A DNA stretch of 37,810 bases from a virus. Of this stretch, positions 20,343 to 29,552 are shown piece by piece (the first letter of the stretch is position 1; each line of letters opens with the position of its first letter). Location: the IMG/VR virus record IMGVR_UViG_3300020215_000047, positions 1-37,810 of that record. One strand, 5' to 3'. The notes below the pieces were generated by a model, which worked only from the letters and a program-made list of their open reading frames with translations, made no database searches and had not been told where the DNA came from. Made by a program: the position numbers and the translations under genes.

Positions 20343-21886
20343 TGAAAGAAATCTATACCCCTGTAGGCGGGATTAATTTAAGGCTTCCCCCCTGGCATAA
20401 AGACATGATGACCAGAAAGCAATGTGTGTCTTTACGGAATTTAAGGGTGAACGATGAAGTGATCGAATCTATCTTAGGGACTAAGAAATTTCAAAGCACC
20501 TCTTTAGGCTCAGACCCTATAACAGCCTTGATGCCTTATTACAATGATCAGACGGATGATTATGCTTTACTCATTGCTTCTGGAAAAACGATTTATAAAA
20601 AGAATGAACAAACAAATGAATTCGATATTTTAAGGTCTGGTTTAAGTTCTAACAGTATTTTTTCGTCGGCAATTCGTCACGGCATTTTGTACATAGCTTC
20701 GACTAAAGACGGATTAAAAAAATATTCTGGCGGAGCGATTATTGAAGATGTTGGCGCAAACGATACCGCAGCCGGTTCTTTTAGACAGATTTTATATGTG
20801 AAAGAAGTCGATCGATTATTCGGAATTTCAGAAGATGCGATTTTTGGCCAAATTTCATGGTGTGACGCTTCCGAGCCTGAAATATGGGACGCTCTTAACG
20901 TTGACCGACTTAAATTAAAAGACGGTGAAAAGGTCGAAGGCGCTGAAGTCCTCTATGGAAAGATCGTCATTTTCTGCACGTACTCTGTTTGGATTTATTA
21001 CATCCAAGGAAATGAAGAAAACTGGAAATTAGAAGAAGCCCCCACCACCATCGGATGTGTAGCGCCGAACACTATTAAAAAAGTGGGAAGTGAAATCTGG
21101 TACTTTGGAGAGTCCCCGAAACATCAATTAGGAATTTATGCTTTTAATGGGTCAACGTCCCGCCTCCTTACGGATGACATTAGCCCACTTTTTGACCGAG
21201 CGAATAAAAATAAGCTCCGAAACGCTTGTGCGGAACTTCATTCCGATCTTTATACAATTTCCTGGGCCGATGGCTTCTCGGAATTAAATGATATCTCGGT
21301 CGACCTAGACACTTTATCTAATAAAGAAGATGGAACGCCGGCGATTTACGGGCCGCATGACATAGCCTTTTATTCTTCCGCTGTCTTAAACAACCGTCAG
21401 TACAGTAAACAATTTTTAATGGGCGACCAATCCGACGGATTTGTCTACATGGAAGGTGGGTCTACTTTAAAAAGTATTAACGGAATTGACGGCTCTTTAT
21501 TACAGGCTCAGTTTAAGTCGATGGTTCACAATGAAGGAAGCTTTGATATCACGAAATTATACGAATCGATTCATATTTATTTTAGACCGCGCTCCTTTTT
21601 TCAACCGCGTTTAAGACTTTATTTTTCTTACGGAAACTACGCCGAAAATCTTGCACTCGATACGACCGTTTTAACTCAAGGGGACTATAACGTTTATGAA
21701 AATAGAGTTTTAGGCTCACCAGAACTTTATCATCATATCGAGTTTCCTGGCATGAGAGGGCAAGGCACTTCTCTACAAATCGAAATCATTAATGACGTAT
21801 TAGCTCAAAGACTCGCCATTGAAGGCTACAACTACAAATCAAAGGACTTACATGTCAACCATAAAGCACAAATTTACGCGAATTAG
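20342..21886 (+). CDS. Tail/stabilisation protein, beta-propeller-like
   Basis: The product has 514 residues. It starts PVGGINLRLPPWH and CVSLRNLRV, then shows repeated four-strand blocks (ALLIASGKTIYKK, GILYIASTKDGLKKYSG, EIWYFGESPKHQLGIYAF). This layout is found in short-tail proteins such as the packaged-DNA stabilisation or tube B proteins that close the tail below the adaptor. No signal peptide is present, unlike its neighbours. The 3' end overlaps the next gene by 35 bases. Confidence 0.6.
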   Translation: MKEIYTPVGGINLRLPPWHKDMMTRKQCVSLRNLRVNDEVIESILGTKKFQSTSLGSDPITALMPYYNDQTDDYALLIASGKTIYKKNEQTNEFDILRSGLSSNSIFSSAIRHGILYIASTKDGLKKYSGGAIIEDVGANDTAAGSFRQILYVKEVDRLFGISEDAIFGQISWCDASEPEIWDALNVDRLKLKDGEKVEGAEVLYGKIVIFCTYSVWIYYIQGNEENWKLEEAPTTIGCVAPNTIKKVGSEIWYFGESPKHQLGIYAFNGSTSRLLTDDISPLFDRANKNKLRNACAELHSDLYTISWADGFSELNDISVDLDTLSNKEDGTPAIYGPHDIAFYSSAVLNNRQYSKQFLMGDQSDGFVYMEGGSTLKSINGIDGSLLQAQFKSMVHNEGSFDITKLYESIHIYFRPRSFFQPRLRLYFSYGNYAENLALDTTVLTQGDYNVYENRVLGSPELYHHIEFPGMRGQGTSLQIEIINDVLAQRLAIEGYNYKSKDLHVNHKAQIYAN

Positions 21887-23243
21887 TCTATTCATTACTA
21901 TCCTTATCATGTCATTGATAGTCAAAAACTATCATTTATTTGCGGCGGTTACGTCTTACGATAATACGTTTGTCGCCAATGACCAATATTCGAGCGATTT
22001 TCATACCAGACTAAACGCGAATTTTTCCAAGTCTTTAACGGGCGGTATCAATAGCATTTCGAGTGCAAATATTGTCGATGGCACTTTAGCTTCCGGCGAT
22101 TTTTCAACCGCAGTCAGTCCGATCACAAGAACCGCCGAGGGCGCGGCTTGCGAGTATGTTTATACAGGTCTTATTCCAGCGACTTCCGCGAGCCTTACCA
22201 GTAACATTTCAGCTGGGACAGCGTATCCGAAAGGCTACCGTTGCGAAAAGACCTCTGCCACTTCTAAAACCTATACAGCCTCCCGCTGGACTTATGTAGA
22301 CATTGACCAAAATTGTGACTTTCAATATTCAGCGGTCACGATTGGCGCGGCGACTCCTTCGGTTGCGTCTAATGCAATCCGAATTGCGAGAGTTTCAACA
22401 GATGCCACAACGATTAATACTGTTTCAGATTTAAGAACCACTTCATGTGCTGATGGGCCATTTTCAAATATTAAAGATGACTCGACCGGGGCAACCTTAG
22501 ATGATCTTTTAAAATACGGTCGTCAGAACAGGCCTTATTCCTTGGCGGGAAATAATCCCGTTGGTTATGTCTCAGGCTTAACCGTTTCTTGGGACACTCA
22601 TACGACTTTTAAAGTCTTGTCTGGTGCTGCTTATATTGGTGGAGAATACAGAAGAGTTTCTACGGATATTACCGTAACCACTGGAAACGACAACCCGGCC
22701 GACGGGACTTCTGGACTTGATACGTCCTCAATCGCGGCAAATACAAATTATCACGTCTACGCCGTAGCCGATCAAGCAGACGTAGCCACTTATTCTATTA
22801 GCTATTCCACAACAAACGGCACACCGACCGGAGTAACCACAGCGAGAAAAATAGGCTCGATACGAACGGATGCCAACTCTCTTTTTACTTCAACGGATAT
22901 CGTTTCAACCCATGCAATCAGACAAGAAGAGTTAATTTCTGGAATGGTGCGTTTTGATGGTTCAGCGTCCGCGATTAATAACTCCATTACTGGAAGATAT
23001 AACGTCTCGCTTCTCACAGATAATGGGACAGGAGATTACACCGTTGGCTGGAATAATGACTTTCAGACCACAAATTACGCAGTAAGTATCGAATGCGACC
23101 AGGGCGGCGGGAGTGGTGGAAATGCTAGAACCTTTACTTCAGGCGTCGGAACTCTTCAATTTATTACAACTGCTAATAATGCAGACTCCGCAGCGGATTG
23201 TGCAAACATCCACGTTTTAGCGGTCGGAAATAGGACGGAATAA
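21852..23243 (+). CDS. Tail fibre/collar-like protein with signal sequence
   Basis: The 463-residue product starts at ATG 21852 after AAAGGA (21841-21846). Residues about 10-31 are a hydrophobic signal (ISLFITILIMSLIV) ending LFA before AVTSYDN. The mature chain is Ser/Thr/Ala-rich with repeated strands: YTASRWTYVDIDQNCDF, then RIARVSTD and NTVSDLRT, patterns frequent in phage fibre and baseplate-periphery proteins. The C terminus is GWNNDFQTTNYAVSIECD, again fibre-like. Likely role: tail appendage or receptor binding. Confidence 0.6.
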   Translation: MSTIKHKFTRISLFITILIMSLIVKNYHLFAAVTSYDNTFVANDQYSSDFHTRLNANFSKSLTGGINSISSANIVDGTLASGDFSTAVSPITRTAEGAACEYVYTGLIPATSASLTSNISAGTAYPKGYRCEKTSATSKTYTASRWTYVDIDQNCDFQYSAVTIGAATPSVASNAIRIARVSTDATTINTVSDLRTTSCADGPFSNIKDDSTGATLDDLLKYGRQNRPYSLAGNNPVGYVSGLTVSWDTHTTFKVLSGAAYIGGEYRRVSTDITVTTGNDNPADGTSGLDTSSIAANTNYHVYAVADQADVATYSISYSTTNGTPTGVTTARKIGSIRTDANSLFTSTDIVSTHAIRQEELISGMVRFDGSASAINNSITGRYNVSLLTDNGTGDYTVGWNNDFQTTNYAVSIECDQGGGSGGNARTFTSGVGTLQFITTANNADSAADCANIHVLAVGNRTE

Positions 23244-23244
23244 T

Positions 23245-23646
23245 ATGAATAAAACCCTTATTTTAATCGTTGCAATTTATTTAGTCATTCTTAGTTTTGT
23301 TTTCCCTTCTTTCGCGGATGAAATCTTTGCCGTCGAAAAGCCGGATGGGAGCTTAGCGATTCATTATTACTTAGGCGGCGGGAAGTCTTTAGAAAAGACA
23401 TTAGAGCAGGTCGGCTTTAGCGGTTATCCCATTCACAGGATCACCGAAAGAGACTTACCGGCTTCAAGAGCCGACCGAAAATATTGGAAATGGTCAAATG
23501 GACGAATTGAAATCGATACCGTTAAAAAAGCCGTAGATATTCAAAAAGAAAATGAAAAGATTCAAAAAAAAGAAGCGGTTCTAACTAAATTAAAAATTGA
23601 TGATGAAGAATTAAAATCTTTGAAATACGCCTTGGACAAAATATGA
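23245..23646 (+). CDS. Tail-associated protein with signal peptide
   Basis: The 133-residue product begins with a Sec signal ending FPSFA before DEIFA. The middle has RITERDLPASRADRKYWKW, the DLPxxRxxRxxW motif seen in small phage proteins encoded after fibre genes. The last 40 residues are a charged helix. It overlaps the next gene by ATGA. Confidence 0.55.
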   Translation: MNKTLILIVAIYLVILSFVFPSFADEIFAVEKPDGSLAIHYYLGGGKSLEKTLEQVGFSGYPIHRITERDLPASRADRKYWKWSNGRIEIDTVKKAVDIQKENEKIQKKEAVLTKLKIDDEELKSLKYALDKI

Positions 23647-23819
23647 CCTTTAGATTCAGACCCGGAATTAACCCTGAAGAACAGTTAAAAGAAATTGAAA
23701 AATCTTTCGGGCTTCAAAATTTAAATGACGTTGAAATTGTCGAAGAGTCGGGAACTCATTATTTATATTTATTTACAGACACTAAAAAATTCAAAGTAGC
23801 ACTTACACAGGTTTCATAA
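23643..23819 (+). CDS. 58-aa hypothetical protein
   Basis: The frame starts on the ATGA overlap with the preceding gene. The product is acidic alpha/beta (FRFRPGINPEEQLKEIEKSF, then HYLYLFTDTKKF). The next gene follows nine bases on with AAGGAGAG. It is not recognised. Confidence 0.5.
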   Translation: MTFRFRPGINPEEQLKEIEKSFGLQNLNDVEIVEESGTHYLYLFTDTKKFKVALTQVS

Positions 23820-23828
23820 GGAGAGAAT

Positions 23829-24674
23829 ATGGCGCGTCAATTTACCCCAAATCCGCTAAAAGGAGCAAAAGACCCGCTATGGTGGGTCACCGGAACCGTT
23901 AAAAAGAAAAAAAATAACGCTTCCGCAGATGCGCTTGGCGGTTTCCAGTTTCAGCCTTATGGTGGTGTAAGACCTCCGCAGCCTGAATTTCTCCGACCGA
24001 CAGAAAAACAGCTATACGAAATCCTGTCAAACCGTTCCAAAGGCATTGACGTAGGTTTTGATCCTCAGAGACGGCAATTATTAACAGAGCTTGCCACAAG
24101 TCAGAACATGCAAAGGCGTAATGACGATGTTAGAAGCGCAGCCGGTTCACTTGCAGCGGCGGGCTTAAGTGGTAACGCAAGGGCTATCGAAGCCTCAAAA
24201 GGAAGAGTCGAAAGAGATTCAGCGAGATCGTTGCAAGACTCTATCACGCAAATTGCGATTGAAGATTTAACAAGAGCCAATGACGAGCGCGACATCAACA
24301 CTCAGCGTTTTCAAAACTTCAATAATTTTAATTTTGGTCAGGCGAACAAAGTAGCGGACTTTGATTTAGACGTTTATAACGCAGAGCAAGGAAACCAAAG
24401 ATTTGCCAGTTCTGATGATTTAGCAAGACAGCAATTCGCGACGCAACAATCGCAGTTTAATCAATCACGATCAGACGATCAATTTAACGATATGTCAGGC
24501 CTCGCTCTTGCTGGCGCAGACCTTTTCTTAGCTTCAAAAGGCGTCCCACCGGGTACGGCTTCCGCAGCGGCGCAAGCCCTTGCGGGAAAAGGCATTGCCC
24601 CTGAATCTAAATTGCAGACACCTTCTTTTTATAATCAACCGCTTCGATCAAGACGGCAAATAGGAGTCAGATAA
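23829..24674 (+). CDS. Internal virion / ejection protein 1 (putative)
   Basis: The 281-residue protein is rich in Gln, Asn, Ala and Arg, with repeated QRF, QQF and NNFNF segments from about 150 to 220 and a Gly/Ala-rich weakly hydrophobic stretch at 225-255. Such low-complexity helical proteins, in series downstream of tail genes, are typical of podovirus ejection proteins that enter the cell with the DNA. No sequence family is recognised; the call rests on composition and position. Confidence 0.45.
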   Translation: MARQFTPNPLKGAKDPLWWVTGTVKKKKNNASADALGGFQFQPYGGVRPPQPEFLRPTEKQLYEILSNRSKGIDVGFDPQRRQLLTELATSQNMQRRNDDVRSAAGSLAAAGLSGNARAIEASKGRVERDSARSLQDSITQIAIEDLTRANDERDINTQRFQNFNNFNFGQANKVADFDLDVYNAEQGNQRFASSDDLARQQFATQQSQFNQSRSDDQFNDMSGLALAGADLFLASKGVPPGTASAAAQALAGKGIAPESKLQTPSFYNQPLRSRRQIGVR

Positions 24675-24675
24675 A

Positions 24676-25656
24676 ATGGCCTCGCGTTTTTCAGCAGCTA
24701 GAGAATTTGTCCAAAATAAAGCGAATCAAAAAAGAGAAATGAATAGTGTTGACGCTTTAGTCAAAGAAGCGCAACTAGCAGAACTCGGTTTCGGTGTTCA
24801 AAGAAAACCTGAAGTTATGGGCGGTCTTTTCGGTGGCGGGTATCAGGGTATTACGCGCGATCCGAATTTCATTTCAACGAAAGAACTTGAACGGCAGAAG
24901 CTGCAAGGTGATATCGACGACATAAATTTCAAGCGTCAATTAAGAGATCAATATACACAAGGCGGCGGCTTTGGAATGGCAAATGATACCAATAGTCCCA
25001 CAGTGTTTGACCCCCTGAGCGGAAAAATGACCCCTAATAAAGCATACGTTACTCCATACCAAAAATGGAAGATGGGGCAAAGCGACGGCCTTACGCCTGG
25101 GCAGAGAACAGCAAAAGACAAACAGACGGATGAAATTTTCGGACTTGTGGAAACAAACAAAGTTCAGCGGGAAGGTGTTAAAAAGGCGAAAGAATCTTTG
25201 CAAAATATTCCGACTGGTTTAAGTGGAAAAATAAAGATCGGTTTAATGAAAGCCTTCAATCCTGAAAACGCTACTTTGCAAGATTGGCAAAACGTCAAAT
25301 CAGCATTAACTGAAGCGCAGCTACGCTACACGCAAAAAACAAAGGGTGCTATTTCTGATAAAGAAATGGGAATGTTTGCTCAAGCGGTTGCAAATGATGA
25401 TTTAGCAAGCGTTGCGAGAATGGCCCCGCAGCTAGACAAACTTCTAAACTTTATGGACGCAGAAGAAAACGCGCAGTTTGGCTCTTATCAAAAGAAATAT
25501 GGCGAAGATGCTAGAACGTGGTTCGGAGAAGGCTCAGAGGGTGAAACAAATACCGTTCCGGAATGGGCTGTCGGTAATGAAGATTTTTATAATGAAGCAA
25601 AAAAATTTAATTATACAGATGAAGAAATTATGAAGAAGCTAGGGGTTTCGGCCTAG
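24676..25656 (+). CDS. Internal virion / ejection protein 2 (putative)
   Basis: The 326-residue product is mostly helical and Lys/Gln-rich, with a glycine-rich stretch (VMGGLFGGGYQGI) near residue 50 and a helical C-terminal part (GAISDKEMGMFAQAVAN). It follows the previous gene by one base. Its last 29 bases are overlapped by a convergent minus-strand gene. It is probably delivered with DNA or a tail-core component; that is inference from order. Confidence 0.45.
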   Translation: MASRFSAAREFVQNKANQKREMNSVDALVKEAQLAELGFGVQRKPEVMGGLFGGGYQGITRDPNFISTKELERQKLQGDIDDINFKRQLRDQYTQGGGFGMANDTNSPTVFDPLSGKMTPNKAYVTPYQKWKMGQSDGLTPGQRTAKDKQTDEIFGLVETNKVQREGVKKAKESLQNIPTGLSGKIKIGLMKAFNPENATLQDWQNVKSALTEAQLRYTQKTKGAISDKEMGMFAQAVANDDLASVARMAPQLDKLLNFMDAEENAQFGSYQKKYGEDARTWFGEGSEGETNTVPEWAVGNEDFYNEAKKFNYTDEEIMKKLGVSA

Positions 25657-25792
25657 TTCTTTCGTAAATCTCATCAAGTGACGGACGATTTATTTCGTGT
25701 TTGTGTTCTTTTGGAATCGAAACAATAACGATGCTATTTAAAACAGAAATAACAAAGGCAAGTAGAGCTAAAACTTTGAAAAAATTATTCAT
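25628..25792 (-). CDS. 54-aa single-TM protein, inverted cassette
   Basis: Read on the minus strand from ATG 25792, the chain has residues 4-26 as one hydrophobic segment (FFKVLALLAFVISVLNSIVI) and then a charged tail ending KPLASS. It overlaps the 105-aa gene by eight bases in the same strand, so the two are probably coupled. Confidence 0.5.
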   Translation of the reverse strand: MNNFFKVLALLAFVISVLNSIVIVSIPKEHKHEINRPSLDEIYERTRPKPLASS

Positions 25793-26102
25793 GGTATTCA
25801 CCGAATTGTTTTTCTATGGAATCGTATTTGCAACCGCAGGAATCCAATCTGCCAGCAAGATAATTGTTTCTTTCAAGAAGAAAATCAATTTCTTTCTCAG
25901 ATTCGGCGTATGCTGTCTGAAATTGTTGAATGGTTTGTTGCTGTTGCGTGACAACATTTTGAAGTTCGTAACACATCATCATTTTCTCTTCATGTTTCCT
26001 TTCAGTCATTCGCTGAGCATAATCACGAGCCCCAGAATATCTGGAAGCTTCAGCGTAAATACAAAAAGAAAACATGAAGAAAACAAAGAAAATGATTTTC
26101 AT
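25785..26102 (-). CDS. Exported coiled-coil protein, inverted cassette
   Basis: The 105-residue minus-strand product has a signal peptide (MKIIFFVFFMFSFCIYAEA) and then a Gln/Glu-rich coiled coil (NVVTQQQQTIQQF, then EIDFLLERNNYLAGRL) with a CGC motif near the end. It is flanked on the same strand by a second exported protein and a TM protein. The larger + strand frame here (25701-26234) has the composition of a shadow. The cassette looks like a moron insertion; its function is unknown. Confidence 0.6.
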   Translation of the reverse strand: MKIIFFVFFMFSFCIYAEASRYSGARDYAQRMTERKHEEKMMMCYELQNVVTQQQQTIQQFQTAYAESEKEIDFLLERNNYLAGRLDSCGCKYDSIEKQFGEYHE

Positions 26103-26106
26103 TTAT

Positions 26107-26277
26107 TTAGTCGTTTAGACCTAAATAATTTGCGTTGTTATACGGGTTTCCATCGTTTGATGTATCGCGCCAGTAACCAGTGCCGTTTTTATTTGTTTGG
26201 TACTTATAACCAGCGAATGCAGTTTGCGAAATGAAGAGACACAGAACCCCAAAAATAATGATTGTTGCTAGTTTCAT
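26107..26277 (-). CDS. 56-aa exported protein, inverted cassette
   Basis: Read from ATG 26277 on the minus strand, it follows GGGGGTG. It has a clear signal peptide (ATIIIFGVLCLFISQTAFA) and a 34-residue mature part, GYKYQTNKNGTGYWRDTSND and then NANYLGLND, a tidy Tyr/Asn/Gly-rich motif. This is the promoter-proximal gene of the cassette. Confidence 0.6.
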   Translation of the reverse strand: MKLATIIIFGVLCLFISQTAFAGYKYQTNKNGTGYWRDTSNDGNPYNNANYLGLND

Positions 26278-26388
26278 AACACCCCCTATTTATGGGGAGG
26301 ATATTACAACGAAATTTTTAGTTTGTGCGCGTTATTTTTCATCTGTTAGGAATGTGAGTTTTAGTCCTATAACAAGGAGCGAATCTTA

Positions 26389-28377
26389 ATGGCAGCGGAA
26401 AGACCGAGTTTAGACGATCTGTTTTTAGCTTCAAGAAAAGGCGTGGTCAATCAACCCCTAGCGGAAAGACCGTCTCTTGATGATTTATTTATGAAAACTA
26501 AAACACCTGCGGCTACTATCCAAAAGGAAAGAACGCCAATTCTTCCAGTGGCTGAAGATATACCCGGAATAGCAGCTTCTGGTGTTCACGGCTTAACATT
26601 CGGTCTTTCCGACTTCGGCAGGAAACCAGTTTCAAACATTCTTTCCGGCACACCTGGGGAAATGGTCGAACGCGGAGCGCAGCTATTAAAGAATCCTAAA
26701 GAATCTTTAAAGAGGTTTGCAATTTCACCGGCAAATACAGTTCAAGACGTAATGTCGGCTGATTTAGCAACGCCTCATAGCGAAGTGGGTTTTCCTGTAT
26801 TGCCTCAACCGAAGTCAGTAACTGGAAAAATTCTCGGTTTAGGTGCTGAAATTGGTACTTCTTCTTTATCAGGAAAGGCAGGAGAAACGGCCCTTAGAGC
26901 CGCCTCTCCCGCCTTACGCGCTAGCGCGGTTAGAACGGCACAAAATATTTTAAAGCCTACTGGACGCTTTGCGAAAAGAAGCGAATCGATAGCGGAAGCG
27001 GCATTAGAGCAGGGTGTTTTAAAATCAAGCGCGAAAGGCACAAAAGAAGCGGCTTTATCCAAAGTAAATAATTTAATGGATGAAGTAGACAATATCGCCC
27101 AGTCGGTAAAAGATAAAACCGTTACGGCTGAAGATGCTTTCAGACGTATGGACGCTTTATCTAAATGGTATCAAAAACGCGGTGACTCTTCCTCCGCTGC
27201 AAGAATTCAAGCGATTAAAAATGACATAATTCAAGGCGAAAAACTCACGGAGCCTGTTTTCGGTGAAGTCGAAACGGGCCAGTTCGTTATGGGGCCAGCT
27301 TCTAAGCAAGTCACCCCTCAAAAAACGATTGCTGAAAAAGTACCGAATAAGGGTTTTCATAAACCAACACCCGAAAGAACTACAATTCAAAACGAATTAA
27401 GAAACGTTATAGAAAATGAAGCCGACGTTCTTCAAGATATGTCTGGAAATTTCAAGGGCGGTCAAATTATCAGACCGGAAGAAAGCCAAAGCGGATACCG
27501 AACGTCTCTGCCTGATTTTATGAAGCATCCGGGTACAGGAAACAAGCCTTTAAACAAAAAAGAATTTTTAGATTTGGCCAAGAATAACTTAGAAAGCGGA
27601 ACCTCGGCTATTGGCGGTAATGAAGATTTTTCAGAACTAAATACGGCTTTGAATTCCTTAAATATAAAAACCCCGAATGCTCCAAGCTGGAAATTTGCCG
27701 AATCGGAAACTAAAAATAGGATTATTACGCCAAAAAAATATTTAGAAAATCCGGATGATATTGTCGCTTTAAATATTCCAGAGACACCGACAAAGCCTCA
27801 AAAAATTGTCTCTTTTACTCCAAAAGAAAAATATTCCTTGCGTGGAGAAACTTTCGGCCCCTCAAAAAAAGAAATTGTAAAAATCGGCGAAAAACCTAGA
27901 GAAATGTCGATCGAAACAGCCTTAGAAAAAAGAAGAGGACAAGACACCCTTTTAAAGACTAAGAAAGTCGGCGGCGGTTACTATTCAGACACTTCCTCAC
28001 CGGAAGTATTAGGACGGCAAGAATTCGCAGGAGCTTTAAGAAAAGCGATTACAAAAGAAGTACCTGAAATCGGAGAAAAGAACCGAGTTATTTCTAAACT
28101 AATCGACGTTGCGAACGTCGCCAAGGGGCGGGAATCCGTTTCCAGCCGAAATGATTTATTCGGTTTAGTAGATAATGTAATGACCGCCGGTGGCGTTTTG
28201 AATCCGAAAATATGGGCCTTGTTAGCTGCCAAGAAACTTTATCAAGGCGGCAAGGCTGGACTGGCTAAAAGTTCTTATGCCTTATCGAAAGCAGGAAATA
28301 GCAATAATTTAAAAAGACTTCCACGGAATGCAGCCATAGCGCAGTTTGGAAACAGGCTGCTTGAATACCAATCTTAA
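26389..28377 (+). CDS. Internal virion / ejection protein 3 (putative)
   Basis: The product has 662 residues. AERPSLDDLF occurs twice near the N terminus (residues 3-12 and 25-34). Residues 50-170 have Gly/Ala-rich helical stretches, the centre is charged and helical, and the C terminus is basic. A large helical protein at the end of an ejection-protein series matches podovirus internal proteins; a phage head-morphogenesis or toxin-like virion protein is the alternative. Start ATG 26389 has AAGGAG 10 bases upstream. Confidence 0.45.
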   Translation: MAAERPSLDDLFLASRKGVVNQPLAERPSLDDLFMKTKTPAATIQKERTPILPVAEDIPGIAASGVHGLTFGLSDFGRKPVSNILSGTPGEMVERGAQLLKNPKESLKRFAISPANTVQDVMSADLATPHSEVGFPVLPQPKSVTGKILGLGAEIGTSSLSGKAGETALRAASPALRASAVRTAQNILKPTGRFAKRSESIAEAALEQGVLKSSAKGTKEAALSKVNNLMDEVDNIAQSVKDKTVTAEDAFRRMDALSKWYQKRGDSSSAARIQAIKNDIIQGEKLTEPVFGEVETGQFVMGPASKQVTPQKTIAEKVPNKGFHKPTPERTTIQNELRNVIENEADVLQDMSGNFKGGQIIRPEESQSGYRTSLPDFMKHPGTGNKPLNKKEFLDLAKNNLESGTSAIGGNEDFSELNTALNSLNIKTPNAPSWKFAESETKNRIITPKKYLENPDDIVALNIPETPTKPQKIVSFTPKEKYSLRGETFGPSKKEIVKIGEKPREMSIETALEKRRGQDTLLKTKKVGGGYYSDTSSPEVLGRQEFAGALRKAITKEVPEIGEKNRVISKLIDVANVAKGRESVSSRNDLFGLVDNVMTAGGVLNPKIWALLAAKKLYQGGKAGLAKSSYALSKAGNSNNLKRLPRNAAIAQFGNRLLEYQS

Positions 28378-28387
28378 AGGAGAAATC

Positions 28388-29185
28388 ATGTTTTATACAG
28401 AAGAACAAAAACAGGCTTTAAATCTAAAATCCGAAATTGAAAGACTTGAAAAACAGTCAAAGCAGCTTCAAGAATCCATTAACGACATGGCGAAAGAGAC
28501 AGAAAACGCCTATTTGAAGCGTCGTGCAGCGGTACAGGAATTAGAAGCGGCAAAATTAGAAGGCGAAGCGATTAGAAAAGACCTTCTAAAATTAAAAGAA
28601 GAACTGAACCAGAAACAGGCCGACTTAAACCGTGAAGAAAATAGAATTATCACATTAAGGGAAAAACTTAATGAAGATAAAGACGTTTTCGCAAAAGAAC
28701 GCGCCGTTTTCCGTCAAAGAGAAGAAGATTTAGACAAAAAAGAAAAGGCTCTTTTAATTAAAGAAGAGGAGCTTGATAAAAATGAACAATCACTTCAAGA
28801 AACGGTTGACGAATTAAACCTGTCCATAAAAAATAATCAAAAAGAAGCGATTGAATACAACAATATCAGCAAGGCTTTAGAAATTAAACTGAATGACCTT
28901 ACAAGTAAAGAATCGGAAATTAATTCCGCTTTAGAGGACATTGAAAAACAAAAGGTTGAACTAAATCACGAACGCGAACTTTTAAAGAAAGAGTTTGAAA
29001 TCCGAGAAGAAGATTTTATTAAAAACCGCGACGAAGAACTTAGTAAGATCGAAGCGGAAAAGGAATCTTTAAGAAAAAGAGAATTGGCCTTAATTGATAA
29101 GGAAGAAGAAATTGAACGCTCTTTATCTGAAGTCAAAGCAAAAAAGGAAGATTTGAAGATTAAGACTTCGCGCAAAAAACAATAA
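28388..29185 (+). CDS. Long coiled-coil protein
   Basis: The 265-residue protein is nearly all heptad repeats of Glu, Lys and Leu from residue 10 to 255, with no globular domain, signal or Cys. ATG 28388 follows AAAGGAG (28376-28382). Its length would give a rod of about 38 nm if fully helical. It could be a fibre shaft, an internal rod or a spacer. A terminator follows, so it ends the ejection-protein unit. Confidence 0.55.
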   Translation: MFYTEEQKQALNLKSEIERLEKQSKQLQESINDMAKETENAYLKRRAAVQELEAAKLEGEAIRKDLLKLKEELNQKQADLNREENRIITLREKLNEDKDVFAKERAVFRQREEDLDKKEKALLIKEEELDKNEQSLQETVDELNLSIKNNQKEAIEYNNISKALEIKLNDLTSKESEINSALEDIEKQKVELNHERELLKKEFEIREEDFIKNRDEELSKIEAEKESLRKRELALIDKEEEIERSLSEVKAKKEDLKIKTSRKKQ

Positions 29186-29214
29186 TTTACTAGCCCATTC
29201 GGTAACACCCAATC

Positions 29215-29248
29215 GGCCCATTCCCTAAAAGGAGTGGGCCTTTTTTTT
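29215..29248 (+). terminator. Rho-independent terminator with possible alternative stem
   Basis: GGCCCATTCC (29215-29224) pairs with GGAGTGGGCC (29231-29240), and eight T follow. An extra copy of GCCCATTC at 29193-29200 could pair with the same 3' arm, giving an alternative fold of the type used in attenuation. Confidence 0.9.
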
Positions 29249-29258
29249 AGGAGAAAAC

Positions 29259-29552
29259 ATGAGCATAGAACAAGCAATGAAGAAAGTTAGGGAGGGACGG
29301 GGAACCGATAACGATCATTTCGTATCTGTCTTTTCTACCGATCTTCTTTTGACTCAGGCAATCGCCTATGACGCCCAAGGCAGAACCGAATATATCGGTT
29401 ACGCGCAACCCGGAACGGCGCAAGCTGCGGCGGGGTGGTGCATTAAAAAATTAAGTTACGATGTAAACGGAGTCACCGACATTCAATTTGCTAACGGAGA
29501 AGCTAAATTTATAAACATTTGGGACGACAGAGCAGGACTTTCATACTCATAA
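29259..29552 (+). CDS. Fibre-associated structural protein
   Basis: This 97-residue product has a pattern common in phage tail regions: NDHFVSVFSTDLLLTQ, AYDAQGRTEYIGYAQPGT and then FANGEAKFINIWDDRAGL. It probably attaches to or precedes the fibre encoded next. AGGAGAA precedes ATG 29259. TAATG joins it to the following gene. Confidence 0.6.
   Translation: MSIEQAMKKVREGRGTDNDHFVSVFSTDLLLTQAIAYDAQGRTEYIGYAQPGTAQAAAGWCIKKLSYDVNGVTDIQFANGEAKFINIWDDRAGLSYS

Noticed and set aside
25701-26234. 177-residue + strand frame opposite the inverted cassette
   Set aside because: Three well-formed minus-strand genes with signal peptides and overlaps explain the region; the + frame is Phe/His/Leu-rich shadow sequence without a ribosome site.
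17709-29185. Long-tail (sipho/myo) architecture
   Set aside because: No tape-measure, tail-tube or sheath gene is seen; the large helical proteins lack tape-measure features and follow tail genes in podovirus order.
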